A stretch of DNA of 40,057 bases, from contig NW_006763163.1 in assembly GCF_000264905.1 (NCBI RefSeq), forward strand, positions 1 through 40,057, given 5' to 3'. Source of the stretch: Stereum hirsutum FP-91666 SS1. Taxonomy: Eukaryota > Basidiomycota > Agaricomycetes > Russulales > Stereaceae. Under the pieces are notes generated by a model, which had not been told where the DNA came from, made no database searches, and saw nothing but the letters and a program-made list of their open reading frames with translations. Below, piece after piece: positions 9,385-19,877 of this stretch (its first letter is position 1; every line of letters begins with the position of its first letter). The position numbers were made by a program, and so were the translations under genes.

Positions 9385-10814
9385 TAAGCCCAAAGATGTT
9401 GTGGTTGGTCTATGACAGCTCTAGGTATTGCCGAATGGGACACATCAGGCGACACGGAGAAGTCTCTAAGTGCGGTCATAGCCGTCGTAAAACGCGTTAA
9501 TAAAGCAGGGGCACTTGTGCAGATATTCAGGTATGGAAAGTCATCGTATTTCATCGACTGTCGAGTTGCAGAGCAAGAAGCAGTATTGTCTAGTGGATAA
9601 AAAGATGTAGGCAAGACTGTCTTACATCCAGCCTTCGATCGGTTGGCAAATTTTGTACGCTGCAAGGAAAAGTCTTTCCCCATCGACGGTCGGACTGTAG
9701 AGAATGACCATCGATTATCTCGTCTTTTTTCTTCTACGACGTAGTGCTCATGTCCCATTCAACATATCAATCTTTCAAAGCCAATGCCAGCGTCAGGTTC
9801 GGTCCGTGACCGATTTGACAGTGGCCGCTGTCAGCCTTCCCTTCAGCCTCGGAGGCAAGCTATCTCGGATACGTCTCCTAGAACTCGAAATAGCCAAGGT
9901 CCTCATAAAATCGCCACATACCGACAGGGCAGGCAGGGGTGAATTTTGGTGGAAGGGCGTTCGGATGTCCACGACGCTATGCATCCTATGTGTATGTGCT
10001 GCTCGTCTCTGGTAAAACCTGAATGTATTTACTAGTCGACGATCACAGCGCGTGTCTCTGCCATTCTTTTGTAGGGAAAGAAATGACGATTATCATTTGG
10101 AGCTACATAGAATGGGCGTTTGCTCCGCCGTGATCTGCAAATACTCCATTCGGTGAAGAAAGGGGAAGCCAAGAACTATGGTTTCACGTCTACAACCTTC
10201 GCATGTCCGAACGTCGCTAAATCTTCTTTAGGCCGTCGGGGCGAACTACGTCTCCGCCCCGCTCTGCAGCCTCATATGCTCATCAAACAGCCTAGCTGTC
10301 TGGTGATATATCAGGGATGTACATTCGGAGAACTCGCATTGGAGGAACGGTACGGGCCTGAAGACTGCTCGGAGTGAAAGTAACGCACCAATTGTAGTGA
10401 TCTCTGAAGGGTACCGTTCTAGTATTACTTGAACTTAAACGTGCGCATTACGTCGTAGTCATTGAGTTCTCCATGCTGATGAGCCAAAGTTGTGCACAAG
10501 TTGAGGGTCAGAGACGTCGCTGAACAGGTACTCGAAAAAAGGCACGAGAACATGAATGAGACGGAAAACATCGACAGCGATAACGACGGTGTGTGTAATC
10601 GGCGACAGAGGGAGAACCATGATGACAGAACCTAGAGACATATCAGCGAGGTGAGCTATAAGACGTATGTATTTCAAGTCAGGTGTTGACATAGACAGAG
10701 TATTGAACAAAGTGGTTCCAAGCTATAGACAAGGTTCAGGTATGAGGTGTAAATACAAGAATGTGTAGGCCACAATTGCTGTTGGCGGAGTTGTGGCGCC
10801 CGAAAGGAGTCGTA
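9385..10814. other. No well-supported gene
   Basis: Several frames of 60-150 codons occur on both strands, but none gave a convincing composition or exon chain. The best candidate is plus-strand 9751-10015: a start at 9751, a possible 38-nt GTTCGG...CAG intron, then a helical segment (RIRLLELEIAKVLIK). It is too weak to call. Confidence 0.3.
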
Positions 10815-10822
10815 GAGTCGAG

Positions 10823-11379
10823 TAGTGCTGCCACGGCTCGGCTCAGCTCAGCTCGGCTTGACTTGCAACAGCTTTTCCCATGCAGCGACTCGGCTCGGCT
10901 CGGCTGACGGTTTGAGCCGCGACTCAATTTAGCTCGTTGCCTGAGTGGTTCATGCATACATACTCGCCCTCAGAGGACTTGTTTGAGCCATGGCGTATAA
11001 TGTACGGGTAAATACTGTCCTGCCGCTGTGTTTCTTGAGTGGATTATCAAGTCAGATTCCACAAAAAAAGAGTTGTTTCCTACTCATAATGATGTGTCGT
11101 AAATGTGGCGTGGAGGGGTCGCGTGTCGGGAAAAGTCGCCACCGATGCACAGAATGTTTGCTGTCAAACATGAAGGCGAAAGCCTCAAACATTCTTCAGA
11201 CTACGGCTTTGGAGGTTCTCCGATACGTAGATTCTACTTACAAGACAAGCATTTGCATGTAATGTCGTTGTGCAAGTGTGTAACGGCTTGGGCCACTAGA
11301 CGCACGAAGCCGTTGTAAGCCGTTGACGCGGCTCGGCTCGAGCGACTAGCGCTTTCTGAGCCGAGCCGTGGCAACACTA
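10823..11379. mobile_element. hAT-like non-autonomous element (MITE), 557 bp
   Basis: The left end begins TAGTGCTGCCACGGCTCGG and the right end, reverse-complemented, begins TAGTGTTGCCACGGCTCGG. The terminal inverted repeats agree at 23 of 24 positions. The flanking octamers are GAGTCGAG (10815-10822) and GAGTCGAA (11380-11387), a 7/8 match consistent with the 8-bp target duplication of hAT elements. TA-start termini are also known in that superfamily. Both arms carry many GGCTCGGCTC/GAGCCGAGCC copies, like hAT subterminal transposase-binding repeats. The interior holds only a 90-codon frame with no transposase motif, so the element would depend on a hAT transposase supplied elsewhere. Confidence 0.75.
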
Positions 11380-11716
11380 GAGTCGAAGCTTGCAGTTTTT
11401 CTCTCTGAATTTTCATATACGGAAGCGTGCTTTTATCACGCTAGTCGATCGAATCGAGCGAACTCAAGGATTTAATATTATCTGAAGAGGCTATATTCTG
11501 CGCACATGGATTGCTGAACATTGTTGAAGATTCTGAGATGGTCAGATAGAGTGCGTCGCACATGAACATGTGGGAGAAATTTGGCAGTTGAATGAAGATG
11601 AAAGGTAATGAAAAGGCAGGATATGCCTGTAGGGCCTAAGTATACTGTTTGGGACAAAGAAAAATATCGAATACGGTTTTGTGGTTTGGATTGGGAACGG
11701 ACATGGATGGTAAGTA

Positions 11717-12861
11717 TTATGTAGCGCAATCTTCGTCGGAACCAGCTTCGAAGTCCATTCTCTCGTCCTGGATGTCTGGGATGAGGGCCGAGAGTGGGAT
11801 GGAGTTTCCAAGTATCTGTGAGAAGATGAGGAGTGATTCGGGGTAGAAAACTAGATTGGACGCACCTCATTCAGATCGTATGCTGTAAGAAGCCTCACGA
11901 CTCTGGTAAAGGTGAAATGGACGTTCGTCTTACGATCCTTTGCTGCTCTTCCTATGGAAGCGATCTCTATTGCAGCAGTGACGTCCACAAAATCTCCACG
12001 GTTGAAAACGGCAGGATTTGTCTTTTTGATAGAGCCGTCACCAAGTTTGCGACCGTAAGGCGGGGACACAGTCGGAGTCCACCTACTGGCCATAGCCGCA
12101 AGACGAGCCTCGTCGGAGTCGAGAGCAGATGTAAGAGGTTGTTGAAATCCGAATCCGTCTATCTTTCAAGTCCAAATATGTTAGGTTGTGTGAAGGATTT
12201 TTGACTAGGACCTACTTTGTTGAACGCTCTCCTATGAAAGAACATCTCGTCTGGGTTATAATTGGTATTCGGTTCGTGTTCACCGAGTAACCTGAAGACC
12301 ATCTTTCTGAGATCTGCGAGCGCGGCTTGCTGAGCCGAGAACTGTAGTTGGAAGGGGCCAGCTCTGAGTGAAAGGAATTGCATTGCTTTTGCAGCCCCGG
12401 CTTCTGTTCTGAAAGTAAACGGTCAGTCGCGCCAGCTTATGTTCATCGAGGAGCTTACCTGTCCCAATTGCCAAAGTCCATGAGATTGAGGTTGCCTATG
12501 ACACCGTATATCCGTATCGTCATGCGTCGTAGCGAAGTTTGTGGCGATGGACTCAGGCTGTTCTCATCGAACGTATCGGAGTGCGGTACATGAACGACCT
12601 CCCATTTTCGACTTGGGTCGGGAGAGAAAGGGAGCTCCTGTAGTTTGACCCAGTCAAACAAGTCATCAAATCCCAGAGGTACGCATGTCTCTTTCGACAT
12701 CTGTTCCCAGTCAGTAGGCTCCGAAGCATTACGGGCGATCTTTGCGGGATAATCGTCGCGAACAAGTCCAAGAGTTATAGGATCTAGTGAGAGTTGGTGA
12801 GCATACGGGTTCAATCACGATAGTAGAATGGAGAGCGTCGCTCACCTTGGATGAATGCCAT
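11717..12861 (-). CDS. Orphan paralogous family A protein, member 1 (5 exons, 307 aa)
   Basis: Function unknown. Exons on the minus strand: 12861-12846, 12783-12459, 12408-12216, 12156-11866, 11815-11717. All introns (62, 50, 59, 50 bp) have GT..AG ends and the frame is continuous. The 16-nt first exon (ATG GCA TTC ATC CAA G) and junction phases 1, 2, 0, 0 match the genes at 18271 and 23638. The N-terminal half contains KWEVVHVPHSDTF, then TIRIYGVIGN. Exon 3 is helical and ends with PDEMFFHRRAF. Exon 4 carries the family core FNRGDFVDV followed by TNVHFTFTRVVRLL. The C-terminus is acidic (FEAGSDEDCAT). No signal peptide or membrane segment. A TATA-like box lies about 45 bases upstream of the ATG. 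Confidence 0.7.
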
Positions 12862-12904
12862 CTCAAAGTGACATGCTACATCGTTGCACTGAGCTCAATG
12901 ATAG

Positions 12905-12912
12905 TTTATATA
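12905..12912 (-). promoter_or_regulatory. TATA-like box of the 12861 gene
   Basis: Read on the minus strand the sequence is CTATATAAAC. It lies about 45 bases upstream of the ATG at 12861, a plausible TATA-to-start distance for a short fungal leader. Confidence 0.45.
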
Positions 12913-14160
12913 GCGAACTAGGTATAAGCATGTCTGGGCAGAGGCACGTCGAGGGGCCACACTGTGGCACCCTCCAGAGCCGTATTCCTGGCGCATGGAT
13001 GTCTGCACTGGACTTGGTTTTGTCGCCCGCGTCGATCTCAAGTCGATCTTTCTGTTCGTTCCCCGATTTCATGTCTTGCTCATTGAAGTTTCCTATTTGA
13101 GGTCTGTTAATCTTTGCTTTCGATCTCTATGTCAACTGGACTTCGTAACCTCATTCATACTGGCATTTGACTTTTCACTTGGGCTTGTCCGCGGCGACAT
13201 ACATTTGTCTCGGTTCGCATGTCTCTTTCTTTTCTTCCTTCCTGCTGATTATTTTCGACACGTTAACGACTCAGTTTCACATGGTGGTGTTTTTGGCGTG
13301 CGACACAGCTCTGGTGAGATGCTGTGTTACCGGTGCTTTATGATGTGCACTCCGATCACAAGCATCATCACGGTCTGTTATGCCCATCGTCAGGAAATCT
13401 TGAAAGTCCGCGTATTTCGGAAGGTTTGATAGCCCGACACCTTCGGAATATATCGATAATCTACAGGTACGTGAAGAACAGTTCTTTGGTGTCGGCGTTG
13501 CAATCCCGAATATTACAGTTATTCAATACGAAGTGAACTTTTCTCTTTCCAACCTCCTGGTGTATTGGATGGTAGAAAAACTTTTCTCTGCCTTTGATAC
13601 CATCATTTCTCACCTTGGTTATCAATCACGTCCTCTGAACCTTATGGCCATTGAGCGGAGAAAAAATACGCTTTCTCTGGCATTGTCGAGGTTGCGACTT
13701 GACCGTTATGGTCGGTAACCGCGGATTTTATTCTACTTTCTGTTTGAGTGGTTTCACTGTCCCGCACTGAATCTTATGGGTCGGCTAGACAGACTTCTTC
13801 CACGTCAAACGTCACACCCTTCGTCTCCGGTATTGCTGCAGAATCTGAGACTTGCCGACTTCGAGCACAGGGAGGATTCATTGTATCCAAAACCCCGTTT
13901 CTCGTATTGTCCGTCTCGATGCTGTACCCAAGATTCTATAATCTGCACGGTCCTGAGTTCGACTGTGCACATTCTTTTTTTGTGTGCTCAGTTTGGAATC
14001 CCGTGTCACGAGCACGGCGAAAAGTTGGAGAGTCATTTGCCAACAGTTTTTGTCTTTATTTCGTATGCTTATGGTGTACCCTGCAACCTACGATGTATGA
14101 GCAACTCATGTGGCTTTTTATGTCTCTCATAGTACTAGCTCTGCTCAAGGCGCTGATAAG
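12913..14160. other. Divergent intergenic region, no supported gene
   Basis: This stretch separates the minus-strand gene starting at 12861 from the plus-strand gene starting at 14209. Frames of up to about 170 codons exist on the plus strand (for example 12995-13429 and 13748-14260), but they are rich in Phe, Cys and Ser from T-rich sequence and could not be joined into a credible gene. It probably holds both promoters. Confidence 0.4.
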
Positions 14161-14167
14161 TATAAAA
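14161..14167 (+). promoter_or_regulatory. TATA box of the 14209 gene
   Basis: TATAAAA lies 48 bases upstream of the ATG at 14209. It is a close match to consensus and has the same spacing as the box of the divergent gene. Confidence 0.5.
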
Positions 14168-14208
14168 TGCGTCAATGTTCAGCGTCCTTTTTTCACCAAG
14201 TTCTGTAA

Positions 14209-15872
14209 ATGGCTCCCTCTAAACGTACCTTCCAAGTCACTTCCAACGAGAGCCCCCTAGCGTCTTTACACTCCAACAAAAGTCCCTCCAAGAGAACGAG
14301 GTTGGTCGTATTCCCTCAATTTTCGATACTCTGTATTGATTGTGTAGCAGAAACAGCAGGAAGATTGTAGAAGATGCGTCGTGAGTGTCTTGTCCATGGC
14401 TGATGAACTGTACTGACTCTTCTGTTTGTCGTTAGAGATGATGAAGCTCTTACTCCTCCTCCTGGTAGCTCACCGGGCGGTCCAGATGTTGCGAAGTATG
14501 TTTCATTCAGACTATCGACTTATCGATATTGATGTTATTGGTATTCAGTTCGCCCAATGAAGATGACGACCAGGAAAACAGCGAAAGTCCTGAACAGACG
14601 TTCTCCAACTCTGCCCCCTCGGGCACTGCTCCCTCCACCTCTGACGTTGCCTCTCCCAGTCGAGACATTGACCGCTCAGACTCGGACGATGCCGCTCCCA
14701 GCCCAGACGATGTGTCTCCCAACACAGGTTCTGGCGCAACTCTTCACTCCTCCAACGGTTTCTCCGGCCCACCCACCACCGTTCTCAGACTCAGGCTTGT
14801 CGGTGGTACTACAACGAGCTCACAACATGACCAAGACACCTCGACGGATGGAACGAACGGCGCATCTTCCCCTCCGGATGACACAACTGATTCCGAACCG
14901 ACTTCTAGCCTTGTGGACGGTGCCCCCGTTGTAGATGAGATGTTGAGATATGATATTCGGTCTGACTTCGATGAGACACTTAAAAGGTATTCTTTTCTCC
15001 GTCATGTTTTTAATTGATAATGCTGATAATCTTGGTATTACAGGCGTCTTGAGGCTCTGTTGACCTATTCAAACGCAGCAGACAGCGTCTACTCTCTTTC
15101 CTGTCTCCCCCTTCAAGATATGACGTGGGGATCGACGGAAAACCACACTGCTAACAAGCTTTGCATCCGTGGAAATCCTTCAGTACCTGTTACTACATGG
15201 ATAACCGCTTTGATCGATCGCCTCTATATGTTCGAAACGGATGGTGGTCCCAAGAAGAAGGTCACAGTCGCTTTGTCCCCTTTGACGGAGCATAGTCTTC
15301 GTGTCGGCTACAAGATTCAGAAAACCTTCTCGAAACCTGCTGAGAGTAAGTCATTCGCATTCCCGTACACCCTGTGTTACTTCGTTCTGCGAAACTAACG
15401 TCTTCGTGTAGCGATTGACACCAACCATCGTCGGCTCTATGCCTCTCGTTGGCAGACAGTCCGCCTTCCTCGTCAGAGAGAGATGGAGGTACGTCTTACT
15501 ACTCAGTCTTGCTACCAAATCTGTCATCAATATCTTGGCGACCTGTTCTATCGATAGGTTGTGCCTTTCAGGGAGTGCTATGACGCGAGAAGCCGTTACC
15601 AGGTGAAGTCAAACATGGACCGTGTTGACGTTGAGGACTTGAACGTGGGGGATGTGGTGCTCGTTGAGGCTCATATTACTCGGTTCTCGACGGTGGAGGC
15701 TTTGAATAAGCAGAAGACTTGGCAGGAACAGGCGAGGGCGAGGAAGAAGGGCTTCGTGGAGTACAAGTCCATGTTCGAGTTGTCCTCCATCTCGTTGCTG
15801 AAGTCAATTCCGGATGAGCTCGTCAGGCGCAGTCCTGTGCCGTCTTCTCGTCCATTTTCAGGTTTTATTTAG
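14209..15872 (+). CDS. Acidic Ser/Thr/Pro-rich protein with GD-type C-terminal domain (7 exons, 438 aa)
   Basis: Function unknown. Exons: 14209-14300, 14348-14380, 14436-14495, 14549-14986, 15044-15345, 15412-15488, 15558-15872. All six introns (47-69 bp) have GT..AG ends and the frame is continuous. The protein starts MAPSKRTF. Residues about 30-205 are a disordered acidic Ser/Thr/Pro-rich region (for example NEDDDQENSESPEQTF). Residues about 208-438 are folded: a segment with RLYMFETDGGPKKKVTVAL, then VEDLNVGDVVLVEAHITRF and a later FELSSISLL. The GD-V...FE/F pattern loosely resembles the core of the family A proteins nearby (GDFVDV...HFTFTRVVRLL), so it may be a distant relative; the exon layout differs. 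A TATA box precedes it. The acidic N-terminus could be a protein-interaction or activation region (inference). Confidence 0.7.
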
Positions 15873-15904
15873 ATTTTTTACTCTTTATGACTTACACTGC
15901 ATAC

Positions 15905-16015
15905 ATCTCTTTCTTTTTGACTTTGACTTTGACTTTCTTTCTCTTTTTCTTTCTCTTCGACTTTCTCTTCGACTTTCTCTTTCTCCTTGTCTTTGTCTTT
16001 GTCTTTGTCTTTTTC
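15905..16015 (+). repeat. Pyrimidine tract of TTTGAC/TTTCTC/GTCTTT hexamers
   Basis: Just 3' of the 15872 stop the plus strand is almost pure pyrimidine and made of short hexamer-like repeats: about four TTTGACT-type units, then CTTTCTCTT and TTCGACTTTCTC units, then four GTCTTT units. It lies in the likely 3' UTR, upstream of AATAAA at 16043. Confidence 0.6.
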
Positions 16016-16042
16016 TGTTTCTATCTACGCCACGAAAAGTCC

Positions 16043-16048
16043 AATAAA
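16043..16048 (+). terminator. Candidate polyadenylation signal (AATAAA)
   Basis: A canonical AATAAA lies 171 bases after the stop codon at 15872 and ahead of the next gene. Fungal poly(A) signals are loose, so this is only suggestive. Confidence 0.3.
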
Positions 16049-16170
16049 TCTTGAATTCGTTGTCTTATTTGCGGGATGTTTTTGAGAGTTTCAAAATAGT
16101 AAGACAACTTGTCGGTCTTACATGTGGCGTAACTTTTCGGTAGTGCCACTCATTCACGTGTTCGAGCGCC

Positions 16171-16947
16171 ATGCCACGTCCTGCACCGGCACCCTGGCCC
16201 GTTTCCTCTTCTCTCGTTCTCTCTGTCATCATGAACATGGACGTTATCAAAGTTCTTCAGGTTGGTGGGCTACCTTATACTCTCTGCTTTACTGAAGCTG
16301 TTTGGGTAGGACAATCTACGTTTTCTTCTCGAGCACGCAAAATCTTTGGAGCGTGAAATTGAAGCTCAGCTAGAATTCATTGGCAACGTGCGCCCGGAGG
16401 ACTTGGTGGCTACTCTACCGCAGGAACAACGTCGCGATGTTAGTCTAATTCAAGATCTCGACTGTGGGTGATACTCAATTTATTGTCCACCTCACATTTT
16501 GTAGCCGTTTCGACTGCATCCCTTGTCATGGGCTAGTTCGGGCTCAACGGCGTCGTCCAGTATTCTGTCTAGTCGATCCAATCGTCAAGGGTGAATTTTG
16601 GGTAAATAGTCATCTGGCCTGTAGCTGATTACTTTGTCAGAACATCCCCTCCGCCAAGTCCAATACCCATTGTCTCTCCGGATAATCATCGGTATTCAGA
16701 GGTGACATCGCCGACCTTGGTCGCCTGTCTCTCGTGCAGAGGCAAGAAAACCAGATGCATAGGCGCCTCTCCTACTACGGGAGAATCATGCATGTACGTA
16801 GCCTCCCGTCTTCACCGGACACGTACCTCAGCTGTTTGCAGGTCATGCTACACTCGAGGTATTGAGTGCTCGTACCCTCCTTCCAATCGTCTTGCGCGTG
16901 CCTTGGGTCAAGAGCCCGGCGGTGGGGCTGAGATCATACAGTTTTGA
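16171..16947 (+). CDS. Zn2Cys6 fungal-type zinc cluster protein with N-terminal coiled coil (5 exons, 187 aa)
   Basis: Likely DNA-binding regulator. Exons: 16171-16260, 16310-16438, 16505-16590, 16641-16793, 16842-16947; introns 49, 66, 50 and 48 bp, all GT..AG and in frame. A second ATG at 16231 would give 167 aa. Residues about 20-73 form a charged helix (RFLLEHAKSLEREIEAQLEF), a probable coiled coil for dimerisation. Residues 74-128 are Ser/Pro-rich. After removal of the 48-bp in-frame intron the cysteines at 131, 134, 141, 152, 155 and 162 spell C-x2-C-x6-C-x10-C-x2-C-x6-C, the exact fungal binuclear zinc cluster (CLSCRGKKTRC ... CMSCYTRGIEC). Only 25 residues follow. The C-terminal cluster and absent middle-homology region are unusual. 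Targets cannot be inferred. Confidence 0.75.
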
Positions 16948-17205
16948 TCGCGCGCACCATCTTCGTTTCCCTTCGGTAATCTGTCACGGCAATCCCTTTT
17001 CTCTGGCTGTTTGTTCCTATGTATCTCTCTTTTCCCATCTGCACCGCATTTTGAACTGTAATCTTTCTTCTTTATGTAAACCGATATTCCATAGGTAATG
17101 TAGGCTGTTTTCGTATTCCTTGTGCAGTAATTTAAGTTGATACTGATGTTATCCGTTTCGTTTATATCAGAGTGCACTGCGTGAAGACGGTGCTGGTGAA
17201 ACGAT

Positions 17206-17957
17206 ATGCGCGAACCTACCGACGCCGAACTCACCACTGCTCTCTCGGAGATCCTTTCAATTTGGCCCGAGAAGAAGGACAGGCTACGCTTCGTGTTTGA
17301 GCGGGTGAAGCGATGGAACCCAACCTGGTCTGTGACGTTGGAGGTAAAGTCGCTTGCAGTCTCGTTACGCACTTTGTGTTTTGTATGCTGACCGGTTTTT
17401 TCCCTTGCCAGAGAATGTCCTTCGTATACGCCAATGCACAATGGGACGCTGTCGCGGTCGATCAACATCCTCCCCCGAAGTGGTCTGGTGTCATCATTCA
17501 TCCAGACGACTATGGTTTATCTCCTTTGCATGATCCCACATCCCTTCACTCTCACCTCGATCTTTGTCTTGTCGAATTCGACGAAGATGGCGCCGTCAGT
17601 ACTCAGTCTTTGATGGACCTCATTGGATCGAAGGATGTCCACTGCTTCACGAACGCATACGATCGCGATTCTAGGGTTGACGATTGGTACTACGCGTTCT
17701 ATGCCAGGTCTTTAGACATCACCAGCGCCCCGAACCCTATCGCCGACATTGTGAAGCCTTCACATCACCCGATGATACGAGGACGCGTTCTCGTTGTTCT
17801 GAACGGTCCGACGGGTGGAAGGTGGGAGACATCACAAAGGATTGATGACACAGAGCTTGGGCGAACCTTGTGGTGGTACCTCAAGTCTGGAAACGAGGTC
17901 GGTGATGTGTTCGGGGAAAGGGAGCTTCGGCGTTATATTCGGACGTTGATGGAATAG
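17206..17957 (+). CDS. Conserved basidiomycete-type orphan protein (2 exons, 227 aa)
   Basis: Function unknown. Exons 17206-17343 and 17412-17957; the 68-bp intron has a GTAAAG donor and a TTGCCAG acceptor, phase 0. The N-terminus is helical (TALSEILSIWPEKKDRLRFVFERVKRW). The centre has an acidic turn (LDLCLVEFDEDG). The C-terminal half contains RGRVLVVLNGPTGGRWE, then LGRTLWWYLKSGNEVGDVFG and ERELRRYIRTL. I recall this C-terminal pattern from uncharacterised agaricomycete proteins but cannot name a family (memory, not a search). No signal peptide or membrane span. It lies between the Zn2Cys6 gene and a family A gene, all on the same strand. Confidence 0.75.
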
Positions 17958-18270
17958 GTACGTGGTGCTCGTATTTGCGCCATTGGATATTACTCACTGT
18001 TTTGATCAGGAGCGTGTTTTCATACCAATCAAATTCTTTCCTTTCTTTTCTATATCACGATAAAAACCCAAAATCGAACTCGTTTTCCTCTCTCTTTTAA
18101 TGATCAATGACACATGTGCTATGTTGGGCCGTATCCCGAGAAACAGGACTGGTCCGCGGCGTTTGATGATTTCCAAACTTCATTTTACAGCTCGCGTAGC
18201 AGGTCCGTGTGAGTTCCTTGAATGATATCTAAGGAGCCCAAACTGAATCCGTTGTCCGCTCGTGTTTACC

Positions 18271-19414
18271 ATGTCTATCATTCGATGTGAGCCTTCTTGT
18301 CCTACCCATTTCGCAGTTTTTGACTTTTTGTTTTACAGGGAGAGATGGTGCTGCATTCTTACGCGCGACAGTTACAAGTGACGGGTCCTTGGATTGGTCT
18401 GTATCAGAGGAAGACACCCATGTTCCGAACACTAACGATGGTCTCCGACGATGGTTAAAAGTCGTCTCTGGTCTTTGCTCTACCCGCAACTTCCTCAATT
18501 ATCCTTTCGATGTCGTCTATTCCGGTCCACTTTCATCCTTTCCTCGTCCCCGTATTGAGATTCGTGTTCAAGGCGTACTAGAGAAAGGCGCGCTCGCTAG
18601 TGGAGTACTCGTCACGTAAGTATCTAGACATGCTCCATTCTAATGCAGGATAGTTGTTTACTGAGGTGCTTTATAGTCGACCTATTTCTAGTGGATGGGA
18701 GCGTGTTCGTTGGGTGCGATTAGTGTGCGACATTCACGATCACCAGGAGAGATTTCAAGAACAAGTACGGGTCTTGCGTGCTGTGGCGGATGCTTGTAAA
18801 GCACAGGTAGGGTTGCCACCATCACAGTTGTCTCTGCCTGATGCAGTACACCTTCGACGTCGTGAACCCGAGGGGGTACGTAGTGATCTTCATCACCCCG
18901 GTTCACTACACACTGACCTTTCAACAGAAGGAACCGATCGTTCCTTTGGGCATATTCGAGATCCACAAATCCTCCATGTTGCTTGAAGAATTGCCCGTGG
19001 ATGGTCTTGGTGTAGGAGACATTTTAGACATCCGTGCGTTCGTGGACATTGCTGTGTATCGTGGGGATGACACTCTCCCTCGCACTGCCGTTTATTTCTC
19101 CTTCGACGAGATCGTTAGGGTTGCTCGAGCATTGGGTCCCGTGAGTCTTGTACTATAGGCTGTGCGACTGAAACTAATCTAATATCATGCAGCACATAAC
19201 TTTAGACCCAGCGGTTCCTCCGGACAGGCTGGATGAAAGGTACTCTGAGGCTGATCACGTGGGGTATGACAATGCCGGTGATGTGACTGTTGGGCAGGGT
19301 GAGTCGGTTTCGTGTTTCGCTATCCATATGGTTGCTGATTAGAGCGCAGATGAGGAGCTGTTAGAAACACTCAACTCTCGCTTTCCTCCTATGGACATAT
19401 CTTTCTTGGATTAG
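18271..19414 (+). CDS. Orphan paralogous family A protein, member 2 (6 exons, 291 aa)
   Basis: Function unknown. Exons: 18271-18286, 18339-18615, 18677-18875, 18928-19140, 19193-19298, 19350-19414. Introns of 51-61 bp all have GT..AG ends. The first exon is only 16 nt (ATG TCT ATC ATT CGA T), as in the genes at 12861 and 23638, and phases 1, 2, 0, 0 are identical. Family landmarks are GLRRWLKVVSG, FDVVYSGPL and RIEIRVQGVLEKG in exon 2; QVRVLRAVADACKAQVGL and AVHLRRR in exon 3; and GVGDILDIRAFVDIAV plus PRTAVYFSFDEIVRV in exon 4. Exons 5 and 6 form an acidic tail ending PPMDISFLD. The alternating hydrophobic runs suggest a beta-rich domain. No enzyme motif recognised. Confidence 0.72.
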
Positions 19415-19877
19415 CTGGGGATTCCGTGTGGCGAGAGTTGTATAGTACAGTCCTTAGTCTCGAAACTCCTATACCAAATAATCCATAAAAGACCCGTTTC
19501 ACGTTGATCCCAAGACTGATGATTTTCTTACCACCCGATGTCTGCGTCTGATAAACATGGCATGTAGGAGGGGCCGAGACAATACACCCATTTTGAATAG
19601 ACGTTGGTGTTTCGTTGAGTCATATGTCGTATCTTGCAAAATACTCAGATCCCATCTGGTCACAGCACGGATAAGCTCATAAAAATTCACTGAGTACTGC
19701 ATCCTTTTGTTTCACTCGATGGGTCGGGATAAGCACCCGCGGACTTGCGTTAGAGTTTCGGAAACTAGCTATAGCTCCGAGTTATGTCTTACTCTCGATA
19801 TGCATTATTTTATAAGAGTCGAAATTGAAAACGAGTAGGGTGTATATGTATAGCTATATATGGGTTTTACAAGAGGA

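Noticed and set aside
9306..9758. 150-codon minus-strand frame
   Set aside because: Composition is unremarkable, no domain or splice partner, and it overlaps the reverse of the 8961-9384 frame.
10990..11262. 90-codon frame inside the hAT-like element as a transposase remnant
   Set aside because: No hAT dimerisation (hATC) or BED zinc-finger motif is visible; the frame seems accidental.
12995..14260. Plus-strand frames of 144 and 170 codons
   Set aside because: They are rich in Phe/Cys/Ser from T-rich intergenic DNA, have no exon continuity, and lie between two divergent promoters.
16908..17501. 197-codon minus-strand frame
   Set aside because: It is antisense to the Zn2Cys6 3' end and to the well-spliced 17206 gene, with no feature of its own.
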